Below, piece by piece: positions 7,974 through 16,323 of a stretch of 64,000 nt of DNA. The DNA is from Haloplanus aerogenes (GTDB taxonomy: Archaea; Halobacteriota; Halobacteria; Halobacteriales; Haloferacaceae): assembly GCF_003856835.1 (NCBI RefSeq), contig NZ_CP034145.1:3286001-3350000 (forward strand), written 5' to 3'. The notes beneath the pieces were generated by a model, which was not told where the DNA came from, did no database searches, and saw nothing but the letters and a program-made list of their open reading frames with translations. The number at the start of each line of letters is the position of its first letter. Within the stretch, counting starts at the first letter, position 1. A program made the position numbers and the translations under genes.

Positions 7974-10249
7974 CAGCCACCACCCCGTCCCCGTTTCGCA
8001 CGCTGCCGACGGCGGAGATACTGGAACGTCACGCTCAGGCCGAGGCCGTAGGCCCAGTGCGCGACGACGACGAACCCGACGTAGCCGATCAGCGCCAGAC
8101 CGGCCTGCCCGGTGTAGAAGGCGACGACGAACCCGGTCGAGATGAGCGTGGCGAACACCAGCCCCGTCTCGAACAGCAGTCGACCGGGCAGGTACTCCTG
8201 AAAGGCGAGGAAGACGAGCGGCCAGGTGACCGTCCCGCCGATCAGGAACAAGAGCGTCCCGAGGAGCGGACTGGCCGGCAAGCCGACGAGTTCGGCGATT
8301 TCACCGAACGACGCCGGATCGAGGACGCCGATCAGGATGGCGGTGCCCAGCCCACCGCTCATCAGGACGGTGCCGACGAAGCCGCCGACGGCCGCCATCC
8401 ACGCGTTGCGCGAGACGGTCTGGGCGACGGTGCCGACGCCACCCAGCAGGCCGGAAGGTTCGCCCTCGGGGTCGTAGGCGGGCCGAACCGTCTCCGGTTC
8501 CGCGGGCGTCACGTCGTACTTCTCGACCATGCGGCCCTCGAACCACTGCCACTCGCGCGTGAACTGCCCGGTCGCCTTGAGATTCCACGGGTCCGTCGTC
8601 CGCACGGGGTCGCCCTGCCAGTACGACGCCACCATGTTGTAGAGCCACAGGAGCGCCGCCAGCCCGATGACGTAGGCGCCGACGGTCGCAATCTGGCTGG
8701 CGAACTGGTACTCCGGCGGGTAGACCGCCTGCCGGCGCGGCAGGCCGAGGCCACCGATGATCAGCAGCGTGGTGAACGTCACCGTCGAGCCGAAGATCAG
8801 GAGGACGGACTGGAACTGCGCCAACCGGCGGTCGTACCACCGCCCCGTCAGCAGGGGGTACCAGTAGTAGCTCGCGGCGATCATCATGAAGGGGATGATG
8901 CCGACGACGATGAGGTGGAAGTGGCCGACGACGTAGTAGGTACCGTGATAGAGGATATCGACGGGGATGACGGCCAGAAAGACGCCGGTCACGCCGCCGA
9001 CGATGAACGTCCCGATGCTCCCGGCCGCGAGGATCAGGGGGGCTGTCGTCCGAATGTCGCCGTCCCACATCGTCGTCAGCCAGTTGAACACCTTGATCGC
9101 GCTGGGAATGGCGATGACGATGGAGTTGGCCATGAAGGACGCCCGGATGCCGGGGTCTATCCCCGTCGTGAACATGTGGTGGGCCCAGACGGCGAAGGAG
9201 AGGATGCCGAGGCCGAGCGTCGAGTAGACGATGAACTTGTAGCCGAACAGCCGTCTGCCGACGAACTTCGGGAGGATCGTACTCAACAGTCCCGTCGCCG
9301 GGAGAAAGAGGATGTAGACTTCGGGGTGGCCCCAGAACCAGAACAGGTGTTGCCACAGGATCGGTCCCCCACCCTCGACGGCGAAGAACGTCGTCCCGAA
9401 GTTCCGGTCCAGCAGGAGCATCAGGATGGCGCTTCCGAGGAGGGGAAAGGCAAAGAGCACCAGCCCGCTGGTCACGAGCATGTTCCACGAGAAGATGTCG
9501 AGATTCGCCCACGTCACGTCCTCCGCCCGTTCGTAGACGATGGTGACGATGAAGTTGATCGCCCCGAGAGTCGTGGCGACGCCGGAGAGGTGGAGCCCGA
9601 TCAAGAGGAGGTCGATCTGTGGATTCACCGACTGGACGGATAGGGGCGCATAGAGCGTCCACCCGACGCTCACCTCGCGGAGCGTCAGGAAGAAGCGAAT
9701 CGTCTCCTGTGGAAACACGGGGCTGAGGAGTTGGCCGCCGACCTGGACGAACAGGCCGGCACGAGCGAGCAGGAGCGCCGGCGGTAGGAGCCAGAAGCCG
9801 AGGGCGTTCACCCGCGGGAACGCCATGTCGTCCGCGCCGAGGAGGAGCGGAAGGAAGTAGTTCCCGACGCCGTAGAAGACGGGCAGGACGAAGAAGATCA
9901 GCATCGTGATCCCGTGGGTGGTAAAGAGCGCGTTGTACGTCTCGGGCGACCAGATGTCGGTGGGGGGCGTCAGCAGTTCCGTCCGGAGCATCATCGCGTC
10001 GACGCCGCCCCACAGCCCCGCGACGGTGCCGAAGACGATGTAGAGGATGCCGACCTCCCGGTGGTCGGTCGTCGTCAGCCAGCGCGCGAGTTGTCGCCGG
10101 AGGTGGTCCAACTCGAACCGGAGGCGCTCGCGGGTCGGATAGCCGCCGTCGCTCTGGGGGCCGGCGGCGCGACGTAGCCGGACCCATAGCAGGAGACAGG
10201 AGACGGCGAGCAGGCCGAGCGCGCTTGCCTCGACCAGTGCCCGATTCAT
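7973..10249 (-). CDS. coxA: Haem-copper oxidase subunit I with C-terminal membrane extension
   Basis: About 758 residues from the ATG at 10249, chosen because MNRALVEASALGLLAVSCLLLWVRL starts with a membrane helix; an in-frame ATG at 10330 would add 27 residues. Catalytic features are complete. HPEVY near residue 308 carries the CuB His, the cross-linked Tyr and the D-channel Glu of A1-type oxidases. AHHMFTTG near 356 supplies two further CuB ligands, and HFHLI near 442 supplies the haem ligands. After about residue 580 an extra region adds four to five hydrophobic segments (from VGGFVGTVLMSGGLGTAIL), as in other haloarchaeal subunit I proteins. It reduces O2 to water at the membrane. Divergent from subunit II. 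Confidence 0.93.
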   Translation of the reverse strand: MNRALVEASALGLLAVSCLLLWVRLRRAAGPQSDGGYPTRERLRFELDHLRRQLARWLTTTDHREVGILYIVFGTVAGLWGGVDAMMLRTELLTPPTDIWSPETYNALFTTHGITMLIFFVLPVFYGVGNYFLPLLLGADDMAFPRVNALGFWLLPPALLLARAGLFVQVGGQLLSPVFPQETIRFFLTLREVSVGWTLYAPLSVQSVNPQIDLLLIGLHLSGVATTLGAINFIVTIVYERAEDVTWANLDIFSWNMLVTSGLVLFAFPLLGSAILMLLLDRNFGTTFFAVEGGGPILWQHLFWFWGHPEVYILFLPATGLLSTILPKFVGRRLFGYKFIVYSTLGLGILSFAVWAHHMFTTGIDPGIRASFMANSIVIAIPSAIKVFNWLTTMWDGDIRTTAPLILAAGSIGTFIVGGVTGVFLAVIPVDILYHGTYYVVGHFHLIVVGIIPFMMIAASYYWYPLLTGRWYDRRLAQFQSVLLIFGSTVTFTTLLIIGGLGLPRRQAVYPPEYQFASQIATVGAYVIGLAALLWLYNMVASYWQGDPVRTTDPWNLKATGQFTREWQWFEGRMVEKYDVTPAEPETVRPAYDPEGEPSGLLGGVGTVAQTVSRNAWMAAVGGFVGTVLMSGGLGTAILIGVLDPASFGEIAELVGLPASPLLGTLLFLIGGTVTWPLVFLAFQEYLPGRLLFETGLVFATLISTGFVVAFYTGQAGLALIGYVGFVVVAHWAYGLGLSVTFQYLRRRQRAKRGRGGG

Positions 10250-10410
10250 CCGCGAGATGCTGAGCGGGCCGCCGCGGTCGTGCCAGTCGGTACCAAGGCC
10301 ATCAGTAGCAACGGATAGTGCCAGCGACATAAATCCACACCACGAGAACAGTTCACACGCGGGGGTGCTCGTCACTGGCGACGAGCAGCGGGAGTGTGGG
10401 AGACCGTCAC

Positions 10411-10420
10411 AAGCTATATG
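10411..10420 (+). promoter_or_regulatory. TATA-like element for oxidase subunit II
   Basis: The sequence aagctatatg lies about 30 bases before the GTG at 10446, in the 196-base gap shared with the divergent subunit I gene. The spacing fits a leaderless haloarchaeal transcript and supports the GTG as the start of subunit II. Confidence 0.6.
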
Positions 10421-10445
10421 TCTCGTCCACCGTGATATCGCGCCT

Positions 10446-11159
10446 GTGAAACGCACGCGGTGGCTCGCCGGGGCCGGAGGGGTCGCACTCGCCGCGACAC
10501 TGCTCGCGACGCCAGCCGCCGCGCAGTCGGTCAACCGGGCAGCCATCGACGAGTTGAACACCCAACTACTGTACGTCGCGCTGCCGCTGGCGCTGTTCGT
10601 CGAGGTGACGCTCGTCTACGCCATCTACCGGTTCCGCGACAACGACGATCCGAGTCCGACCGTCGACGACCCCGCGCTGGAGATTACGTGGACCGCCGCG
10701 ACGGCCGTCATCCTCCTGTTCGTCGGCGTCTCGGCGTACGTCACGATGGCGAACCCCTATCTCACGCCGGCGGCGGCCGACGCGGAGGCGGCCGGGGACG
10801 CTATCGACGACATGGTGATCGAGGTGGACGCCTACCAGTGGGGCTGGGCGTTCCACTACCCCGAGTCGAACGTGACCACGGAGGACCGCCTGACCATCCC
10901 GGCCGACCGCGACGTACGACTCGTCCTCTCCTCGCGGGACGTGATCCACTCCATCTACGTCCCGGCGCTCGGGATCAAACAGGACATCATTCCCGGCTCC
11001 GAGACGGTTGCCCGGACGCGAGCGACCGAGACGGGCGAGTACCGACTCTACTGTGCCGAACTCTGTGGCGACGGCCACGCCCGGATGCACGGACAGGTCG
11101 CGGTGCTGAACGAGACGACGTACGAGGCGTGGGAGGAGGAGCAGTCCGCCGACGGATGA
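10446..11159 (+). CDS. coxB: Haem-copper oxidase subunit II (CuA)
   Basis: A 237-residue protein starting at GTG 10446 (MKRTRWLAGAGGVALA), supported by the TATA-like element about 30 bases upstream. Residues 1-28 look like a signal peptide ending in a run of Ala. Two membrane helices follow (about 39-57 and 80-100). The C-terminal cupredoxin domain carries the complete CuA site: His in DVIHS near 168, then Cys, Cys, His and Met in YCAELCGDGHARM (about 202, 206, 210, 213), with the bridging Glu in between. It accepts electrons from a periplasmic donor and passes them to subunit I. The subunit I gene is divergent, with a short shared promoter region. Confidence 0.95.
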   Translation: MKRTRWLAGAGGVALAATLLATPAAAQSVNRAAIDELNTQLLYVALPLALFVEVTLVYAIYRFRDNDDPSPTVDDPALEITWTAATAVILLFVGVSAYVTMANPYLTPAAADAEAAGDAIDDMVIEVDAYQWGWAFHYPESNVTTEDRLTIPADRDVRLVLSSRDVIHSIYVPALGIKQDIIPGSETVARTRATETGEYRLYCAELCGDGHARMHGQVAVLNETTYEAWEEEQSADG

Positions 11160-11221
11160 ACGGGAGAGGGGCTACGACCGTTCGACTTCCGGGAGGTCTA
11201 CGACCTCCCCACCTCGCGGTT

Positions 11222-12172
11222 TCACCGCTCGGTTTCCGGGAGACGTACCGTCTCCCCGTCCGCGTACACCGTCGGCTCCCGAATGATCCCGTCGAGGTGG
11301 AGGGGTGCTTCGGTGTCGCCGCCGATGCTCGCGTCGTCGCCGATGGCGACGTGGACCGTTCCGGCCGCCTTCTCGTCCAGCAACACGGAGCCGACCAGTT
11401 CCGTCACGCCGACGTTCGTCCCGATGCCGAGTTCCGCGAGGTTGGCGGCGGCGTCGCCCACCTCCTCTCGCCCGGCGTCGACCTGTTCGCGAACGGCGTC
11501 GTCGGAGATGTGGGTGACGTACCCGTCTTCCACCTCGAACCGGAGCGGGTCGTCGAGGAGGCCGTGGGGCATCATCGTCCCGTCGACGACGTACGTGCCG
11601 TTGGCCGTCTCGGGGCTGACGAACACCTCGCCGGCAGGGAGGTTGGAGAAGTCACCGGGGTCGTGGACCATCCCCGTGTCGGTCAGCCACTCGCGGTCGC
11701 CGGGTTCGACCGTGAGGTCGGTGCCCGAGGGCGTCGTCACGCGAATTTCGTCGGCGTCGTCGACCTGTGCGAGCACCTCGCGGCAGTGGCGAGCGATGGC
11801 CTCGTAGTCGGCGTCGAGGCCAGCGATCATCACGTCCTCGGTGATGCCGGGGAGGGTCGCGGCTCGGGCGCCGGCGTCGCACGCGCGCTTTCGGGCGCGC
11901 GTGTGGCTCAAACTCTTCGTCGTCGGCGCGAGCACTACGTCGGCGTCGGCCATCGCCGCCGCGACCGGTGCGGGGGGTTCGGTGCCGTGTTGCTCGCCGG
12001 GCGGGTAGCGCAGGAGGACGGCGTCGTCGGTCACCGAACTCGCCACGTCGTAGAGCGCCTCGCCGATGGGGAGGCGCTCGTCGTCGGTGACGACCACACA
12101 GGACTCGTCGGCGTCGAGCGCCATGCACTGATGGACCGCCGTCTCGGCGGCCTCGTGGAGTGCGTCGGACAT
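11222..12172 (-). CDS. M29-like (thermophilic-type) aminopeptidase
   Basis: A 316-residue cytosolic protein. The C-terminal half matches the M29 metallo-aminopeptidase pattern: ELGIGTNVGVTELVGSVLLD followed by AAGTVHVAIGDDASIGG (about residues 243-287), then PLHLDGII, where His and Asp ligands for the metal pair are expected. The N-terminal half resembles the family's Rossmann-like domain (VLAPTTKSLSHTRARKRA near 83-100). It is shorter than the usual 370-410 residues, so one outer segment is reduced, as in several haloarchaeal relatives. Function as an aminopeptidase is inferred by family. It converges on subunit II, about 60 bases away. Confidence 0.75.
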   Translation of the reverse strand: MSDALHEAAETAVHQCMALDADESCVVVTDDERLPIGEALYDVASSVTDDAVLLRYPPGEQHGTEPPAPVAAAMADADVVLAPTTKSLSHTRARKRACDAGARAATLPGITEDVMIAGLDADYEAIARHCREVLAQVDDADEIRVTTPSGTDLTVEPGDREWLTDTGMVHDPGDFSNLPAGEVFVSPETANGTYVVDGTMMPHGLLDDPLRFEVEDGYVTHISDDAVREQVDAGREEVGDAAANLAELGIGTNVGVTELVGSVLLDEKAAGTVHVAIGDDASIGGDTEAPLHLDGIIREPTVYADGETVRLPETER

Positions 12173-12217
12173 GGGTGAGTGGACGGCGCCGTCGGGGTTA
12201 GCCCTTACCCTTACCGT

Positions 12218-12787
12218 TCAGCCGAGGAAGTACCGCAGCCAGCGGTTGTTCTGCACGACGCTCGTCCCTTCGAGGTAGGCGTCGACGCCGAGGATGCGGC
12301 CGGCGCCGAACGCTCCCAGCCCGAACAGGAGGACCGCGTAGACGAGGTGGTCGTCGACGACCCAGCCGTGGGCGACGGGCAGACCGGCCAAGGGACCGCC
12401 AGTCAGCGACGCCAGCCAGTAAAACAGCATCATGATCGCGCCCCAGAACGCGCTCCAGCGGACGAACGCACCGACGATGAGCGCCAGTCCGGTCAAGGTC
12501 AGCCCCCACATGTTCAGCGCGTCGATGAGCGGGTTCCCGGCCATGCTCGACCAGAAGCCGATCAGCGGGTTCCCATCGGGGACGTTCATCAGGTAACCTG
12601 CCGCCGTCCAGTCGTTGTCGGGGTTGGCGTCGAGGTAGGTGAGGACTTTCGTGATCCCACCCTGGAACAGTGTCCAACCCATGACGAGCCGGAGGAGAAA
12701 CAGGGAGTACCCGACCCAGTGCTCCGAATACTCGAAGGTGACCGGCCGTCCGAGGATCTCGGTTTCGAGCGTGTCGCGTGTCGACAT
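12218..12787 (-). CDS. DoxX family membrane protein
   Basis: A 189-residue protein from ATG 12787 (MSTRDTLETEILGRPVTFEYSE). A TATA-like gcttatgtg sits about 25 bases upstream on the minus strand. Four hydrophobic segments follow (LFLLRLVMGWTLFQGGITK near 30-48, LTLTGLALIVGAFVRWSAFW, AIMMLFYWLASLTGG, DDHLVYAVLLFGLGAFGAG). The spacing and the LRLVMGWTLFQGGITKV motif fit DoxX/DoxD proteins, which in some archaea serve as small subunits of thiosulfate:quinone oxidoreductase. No DoxA or sulfur gene is adjacent, so a general membrane or redox role is as far as I can go. Divergent from the GAPDH gene. Confidence 0.82.
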   Translation of the reverse strand: MSTRDTLETEILGRPVTFEYSEHWVGYSLFLLRLVMGWTLFQGGITKVLTYLDANPDNDWTAAGYLMNVPDGNPLIGFWSSMAGNPLIDALNMWGLTLTGLALIVGAFVRWSAFWGAIMMLFYWLASLTGGPLAGLPVAHGWVVDDHLVYAVLLFGLGAFGAGRILGVDAYLEGTSVVQNNRWLRYFLG

Positions 12788-12934
12788 GAGAGGACCATTC
12801 ACTTGATCGACACATAAGCAAGTAGCCTTTTTGCATAGATCGAGAGTCAGCGGACGGCGGGCCTGCGGCGCCGACGCGGGGGTCGAGCGGCGTGGCTCGA
12901 AACGATTATGCCCGTCGCTACGCGACTGCGCGAT

Positions 12935-13954
12935 ATGATTCAGGTCGGCGTCAACGGCTACGGAACCATCGGCAAACGCGTCGCGGACGCAGTCGCGGCA
13001 CAACCGGACATGGAACTCGTCGGCGTCGCCAAGACGCGTCCGAACTTCGAGGCGGAGACGGCCGTGCGCAAGGCCTACCCGCTCTACGCCGCCGTTCCGG
13101 AACGCGTCGACCGCTTCGCCGAGGAGGGACTGGAACTCGCGGGCGAGGTGGACGAACTCGTGGCCGCGGCGGACGTGATCGTCGACTGCACCCCCTCGGG
13201 CATCGGCGCCGAGAACGCCTCGCTGTACGAGGACCACGACACCCCCACCATCTTCCAGGGCGGCGAAGACGCCGACGTGGCCGAGGTGAGCTTCAACGCC
13301 CGCGCCAACTACGCCGACGCGGTCGGGGCCGACTCCGCGCGCGTCGTCTCCTGTAACACCACCGGCCTCTCTCGCATCCTCGCCCCACTGGAGGAAGAGT
13401 GGGGCGTCGAGAAGGCGCGCGTCACGCTGGTGCGCCGCGGCGGCGACCCCGGCCAGACCGACCGTGGCCCCATCGACGACATCCTCCCCGACCCCGTCAC
13501 CATCCCCTCGCATCACGGTCCCGACGTGAACACCATCTTCCCCGACCTCGACATCGACACGCTGGGGATGAAGGTGCCGGCGACGCTGATGCACACCCAT
13601 AGCGTCAACGTCACGCTCGAATCCGAGGCGGACGCCGAGGACGTCCTCGACCGCTTCGCCGACGAGACCCGCCTGTTCCTGATCCCGCCCGGCGCCGACA
13701 TCGACGGCTCGGGCAAACTCAAGGAGTTCGCCCACGACACCGGCCGACCGCGAGGCGACCTCTGGGAGAACTGCATCTGGGCCGAGTCGGTCACGGTCGA
13801 GGGCCGCGATCTCTATCTGTTCCAGGCGATCCACCAGGAGAGCGACGTGGTGCCCGAGAACGTGGACGCGATCCGCGCCCTCAGCGGTGACGCCGACGCC
13901 GCCGAGAGCCGGCGGACGACCGAAGACGCGATGGGCGTCGGTATCGACTACTGA
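12935..13954 (+). CDS. gap: Type II glyceraldehyde-3-phosphate dehydrogenase
   Basis: A 339-residue cytosolic enzyme converting glyceraldehyde 3-phosphate and 1,3-bisphosphoglycerate with NAD(P). I chose ATG 12935 ([20 protein letters not shown]), which gives the Rossmann start at once, rather than 12908; a TATA-like gattatg (12904-12910) lies about 27 bases before it. The catalytic Cys is in [11 protein letters not shown] (about residue 140), the archaeal type II motif, and [10 protein letters not shown] lies near 223. Length is typical. In haloarchaea this type is usually associated with gluconeogenesis. pgk lies about 0.6 kb downstream, convergent. Confidence 0.95.
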   Translation: MIQVGVNGYGTIGKRVADAVAAQPDMELVGVAKTRPNFEAETAVRKAYPLYAAVPERVDRFAEEGLELAGEVDELVAAADVIVDCTPSGIGAENASLYEDHDTPTIFQGGEDADVAEVSFNARANYADAVGADSARVVSCNTTGLSRILAPLEEEWGVEKARVTLVRRGGDPGQTDRGPIDDILPDPVTIPSHHGPDVNTIFPDLDIDTLGMKVPATLMHTHSVNVTLESEADAEDVLDRFADETRLFLIPPGADIDGSGKLKEFAHDTGRPRGDLWENCIWAESVTVEGRDLYLFQAIHQESDVVPENVDAIRALSGDADAAESRRTTEDAMGVGIDY

Positions 13955-14133
13955 GGTCGTACTCGGTGGGGAATCGGAACGGCACGGCGGTACCGACCGA
14001 ACTCCATCGACCGTTCGAAACGCGACGAGCGACGCGTATCGAATGGAGCGGACGCGGCTGGTGCGAGGCTGTCATTATCAGCGAATGGAACGGAGTGAGA
14101 ATCTTTAACATGGTTAAGACGAAGCGCCAGAGT

Positions 14134-14346
14134 ATGACCGAGACCACGATCGACACGGTGCGGACGCTGCTGGAAAGCTCCGTAGCTGAAACCGACGATC
14201 CGGAAGTTCATTTCAAACTCCGGACGGCGCTTCAACTTCTCGCCGTCATCGATAGACAACAGGAGGTGGCGAGTGAAGCGTTAGAGAACGCCGAAATCGA
14301 GGCTAAAACCCGCGAAAATCTCCGCGAACTGGGATACCTGAACTAA
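14134..14346 (+). CDS. Small conserved-looking helical protein, unknown function
   Basis: A 70-residue protein from ATG 14134 (MTETTIDTVRTLLESSVAET). A TATA-like tctttaac near 14102-14109 is about 28 bases upstream, which favours this start over the ATG at 14110. The product is almost entirely helical and acidic, without cysteines or membrane segments: EVHFKLRTALQLLAVIDRQQEVASEAL reads as an amphipathic helix, and the C-terminus has RENLRELGYLN. I do not recognise a family. It stands alone between the GAPDH gene and the MITE-like element. Codon use looks like the neighbours, so I take it as a real gene. Confidence 0.65.
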   Translation: MTETTIDTVRTLLESSVAETDDPEVHFKLRTALQLLAVIDRQQEVASEALENAEIEAKTRENLRELGYLN

Positions 14347-14420
14347 TCACGTCCCGCGTCCAGCGAACGGTTCGACTCACAGTGAGTGTCGTAGCCAACC
14401 GGAGGTCGAGCGATCCTCGG

Positions 14421-14506
14421 CTATAGTAGCCTTTGTAAGTCATCGCACACCTGATCGCACGCAGTCTGGCGATCAGGTGTGCAAACAGTTCCAAACGCTA
14501 CTATAG
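14421..14506. repeat. 86-bp MITE-like imperfect palindrome
   Basis: The outer arms are ctatagtagc (14421-14430) and gctactatag (14497-14506), exact inverses. Inside them a perfect 14-base inverted pair, gcacacctgatcgc (14445-14458) and gcgatcaggtgtgc (14469-14482), flanks a 10-base loop. The segments between are partly complementary too. Because ctatag is itself palindromic, it could also be read as a short direct target duplication. The structure is what a miniature inverted-repeat element would look like. It could also act as a bidirectional terminator between the convergent genes on both sides. No transposase is present. Confidence 0.65.
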
Positions 14507-14561
14507 ATACAGGAGCAGGAGTCTCACGGAGCGACCCTGCGAACGCCGACGATACCCGCTA

Positions 14562-15770
14562 TCAGCAGTCGTCCTGCGCCATCACTTCGACCGCGGGCAA
14601 GGACTGCCCGGTGAGCGCGCGAACGTAGGCGCCGCCGGCGATGGAGACGTGCGAGAAGTACTCCTCGTCGAGTCCGTAGAGTTCGATGGCACGGGAGGTG
14701 TCGCCGCCGCCGATGACCGAAAAGCAGTCCGTGGTGGCGATGGCCTCGAGGAGGCCCACGGTGCCGTCGGCGAAGCGTTCGTCCTCGAAGACGCCGAGAG
14801 CGCCCTTGACGAACACCGCCGCCGACTCCTCGATCACGTCCGCGTAGCGCTCGACCGTCTGCGATCCCACGTCGAGGAGCGGCTGGGTCTTCTCCACGCC
14901 CTCGACGGGAATTTCGGCGCGTTCGCCGTCGTCGGTTTCGTACGCCAGATCGACGGGAAGGAGGATACGGTTGCCACGCTCCGCGAGGAGGTCGCGGATG
15001 CGCGCCTCGTTGTTCTCCCACTGGTGGTCGTACAGTTCCCCGTCGCCCACGTCGTAGCCCACGTCGTAGCCGGCGGCGCGGAGGAAGAGTTCGCCGACGA
15101 TCCCGCCGAGGAGGTAGTGGTCGATTTCGTCGTCGAGCGCGCTCATCACGTCGATCACGTCGGTCGCTTTCGCGCCGCCGAGCACCATCGTCACCGGGCC
15201 GTCGAACTCCCGGTTGGCGATGCTGGTGTTGGCCTCGTACTCCGCCTGCATGACGCGCCCGGCGTACGAGGGAAGGACGAGCGGGAAGCCCACGAGCGAG
15301 GCGTGGGACCGGTGGGCCGCCGAGTACGCGTCGTCGACGTAGCAGTCGAACTCGGGGGCGAGCGTCCGGACGAACTCGCTGTCGGCGTGTTCCTCCGGGG
15401 GTTTCTCCGGCAGTTCGTCGTCGCACATCCGGACGTTCTCGAGCAAGAGTACCTCGCCGGCGTCGAGCGAGCGGATGGCGTCGATAGCCGCCTCGCCGCA
15501 GATGTCGTCGACGAACGCGACCGGCGTCTCGACGTACTCCGCGAGGAGGTCCGCGTGCTGGTCGAGTGAGACGAAGGAGTCCCGTCCCGGCCGACCCTGG
15601 TGAGCCATCACGACGACACGGTGTCCGGCCTCGACGAGTTCCCGGACGGTCCGGGCGTGGCGCGCGAACCGCCGGTTGTCCTTGACGATGCCGTCCTCGA
15701 CCGGCGAGTTGAGATCGAGTCGGACGAGGACGCGTTTCCCGGACCCGATATCGTCGAGCGTCTTGAACAT
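14562..15770 (-). CDS. pgk: Phosphoglycerate kinase
   Basis: A 402-residue cytosolic enzyme catalysing 1,3-bisphosphoglycerate + ADP to 3-phosphoglycerate + ATP and the reverse. The N-domain has VLVRLDLNSPVEDG (about residues 14-27), VMAHQGRPG and the LLENVRMCDDE block. The hinge and nucleotide domain have MVLGGAKATDVIDV (about 195-208), the ADP-site segment AAVFVKGALGVFEDERFADG (about 312) and the C-terminal CFSVIGGGDTSRAIELYG. Length is normal. The nearby type II GAPDH supplies the neighbouring step. The gene is convergent with the small protein at 14134, with the palindrome between them. Confidence 0.96.
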   Translation of the reverse strand: MFKTLDDIGSGKRVLVRLDLNSPVEDGIVKDNRRFARHARTVRELVEAGHRVVVMAHQGRPGRDSFVSLDQHADLLAEYVETPVAFVDDICGEAAIDAIRSLDAGEVLLLENVRMCDDELPEKPPEEHADSEFVRTLAPEFDCYVDDAYSAAHRSHASLVGFPLVLPSYAGRVMQAEYEANTSIANREFDGPVTMVLGGAKATDVIDVMSALDDEIDHYLLGGIVGELFLRAAGYDVGYDVGDGELYDHQWENNEARIRDLLAERGNRILLPVDLAYETDDGERAEIPVEGVEKTQPLLDVGSQTVERYADVIEESAAVFVKGALGVFEDERFADGTVGLLEAIATTDCFSVIGGGDTSRAIELYGLDEEYFSHVSIAGGAYVRALTGQSLPAVEVMAQDDC

Positions 15771-15940
15771 GTGCCTCGACTCACCGATGGATGGTCGAGT
15801 ATTTCAAACGGGCGATTCCGCCCGAACGATTGTGTCATAGAGTGTCGTGAGTCGCCGCCGCGAGCGGCTATCACGATTGCCCCCTGTCACTCGCTACCGG
15901 GGACAGAAAGCTTTTGAGCGGGAGTAGCCTACGATGGTTC

Positions 15941-16318
15941 ATGAGAGGCGACGACCGTGACGACCCGTTCGGCGACATTTTCGACGAGATCGAACGGATG
16001 ATGAACGAGATGACCGGTGCCGGTACCGTCGGCGACGGCTCTGGTTTCACCTCCGAGACCCACGTGGACATCTACGAGGAAGACGATCAGGTGCGACTCG
16101 TCGCCGACCTCCCGGGCGTCGAGAAAGACGCCATCGAACTGAAGTGTGACGGGAAGACCCTCACCATCAGCGCCGCCTCCCCGCACCGCGAGTACGACGA
16201 ACGCATCCGCCTGCCCGCCCGCGTCGACGAACACTCCGCCTCGGCCAGTTTCAACAACGGCGTCCTCGAAGTCACCGTCGACAAGGTCGGCGACTCCGCC
16301 GCCATCGACGTCGAGTAG
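15941..16318 (+). CDS. Hsp20/alpha-crystallin small heat-shock protein
   Basis: A 125-residue chaperone from ATG 15941 (MRGDDRDDPFGDIFDEIERM). A TATA-like gcttttgag near 15910-15918 precedes it by about 25 bases. The alpha-crystallin domain covers residues 36-125: HVDIYEEDDQVRLVADLPGVEKDAIEL, then GKTLTISA and the hallmark C-terminal ASASFNNGVLEVTVDK (the A-x-x-x-n-G-V-L strand). It prevents aggregation of unfolding proteins in the cytosol. There is no C-terminal I-x-I tail, so its oligomers may be less regular. The convergent ATP-grasp gene ends 5 bases away. Confidence 0.92.
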   Translation: MRGDDRDDPFGDIFDEIERMMNEMTGAGTVGDGSGFTSETHVDIYEEDDQVRLVADLPGVEKDAIELKCDGKTLTISAASPHREYDERIRLPARVDEHSASASFNNGVLEVTVDKVGDSAAIDVE

Positions 16319-16323
16319 CGGCC

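Noticed and set aside
8057-9643. A 528-codon open frame antisense to oxidase subunit I
   Set aside because: High-G+C coding sequence leaves long antisense frames; the product is Arg/Glu/Asp monotony without domains, while the leftward frame is a full subunit I.
14460-14473. The 14-mer cgcagtctggcgat also occurs at 31553-31566
   Set aside because: A 14-base match is expected by chance several times in 64 kb of G+C-rich DNA, and the second site lacks the palindrome.
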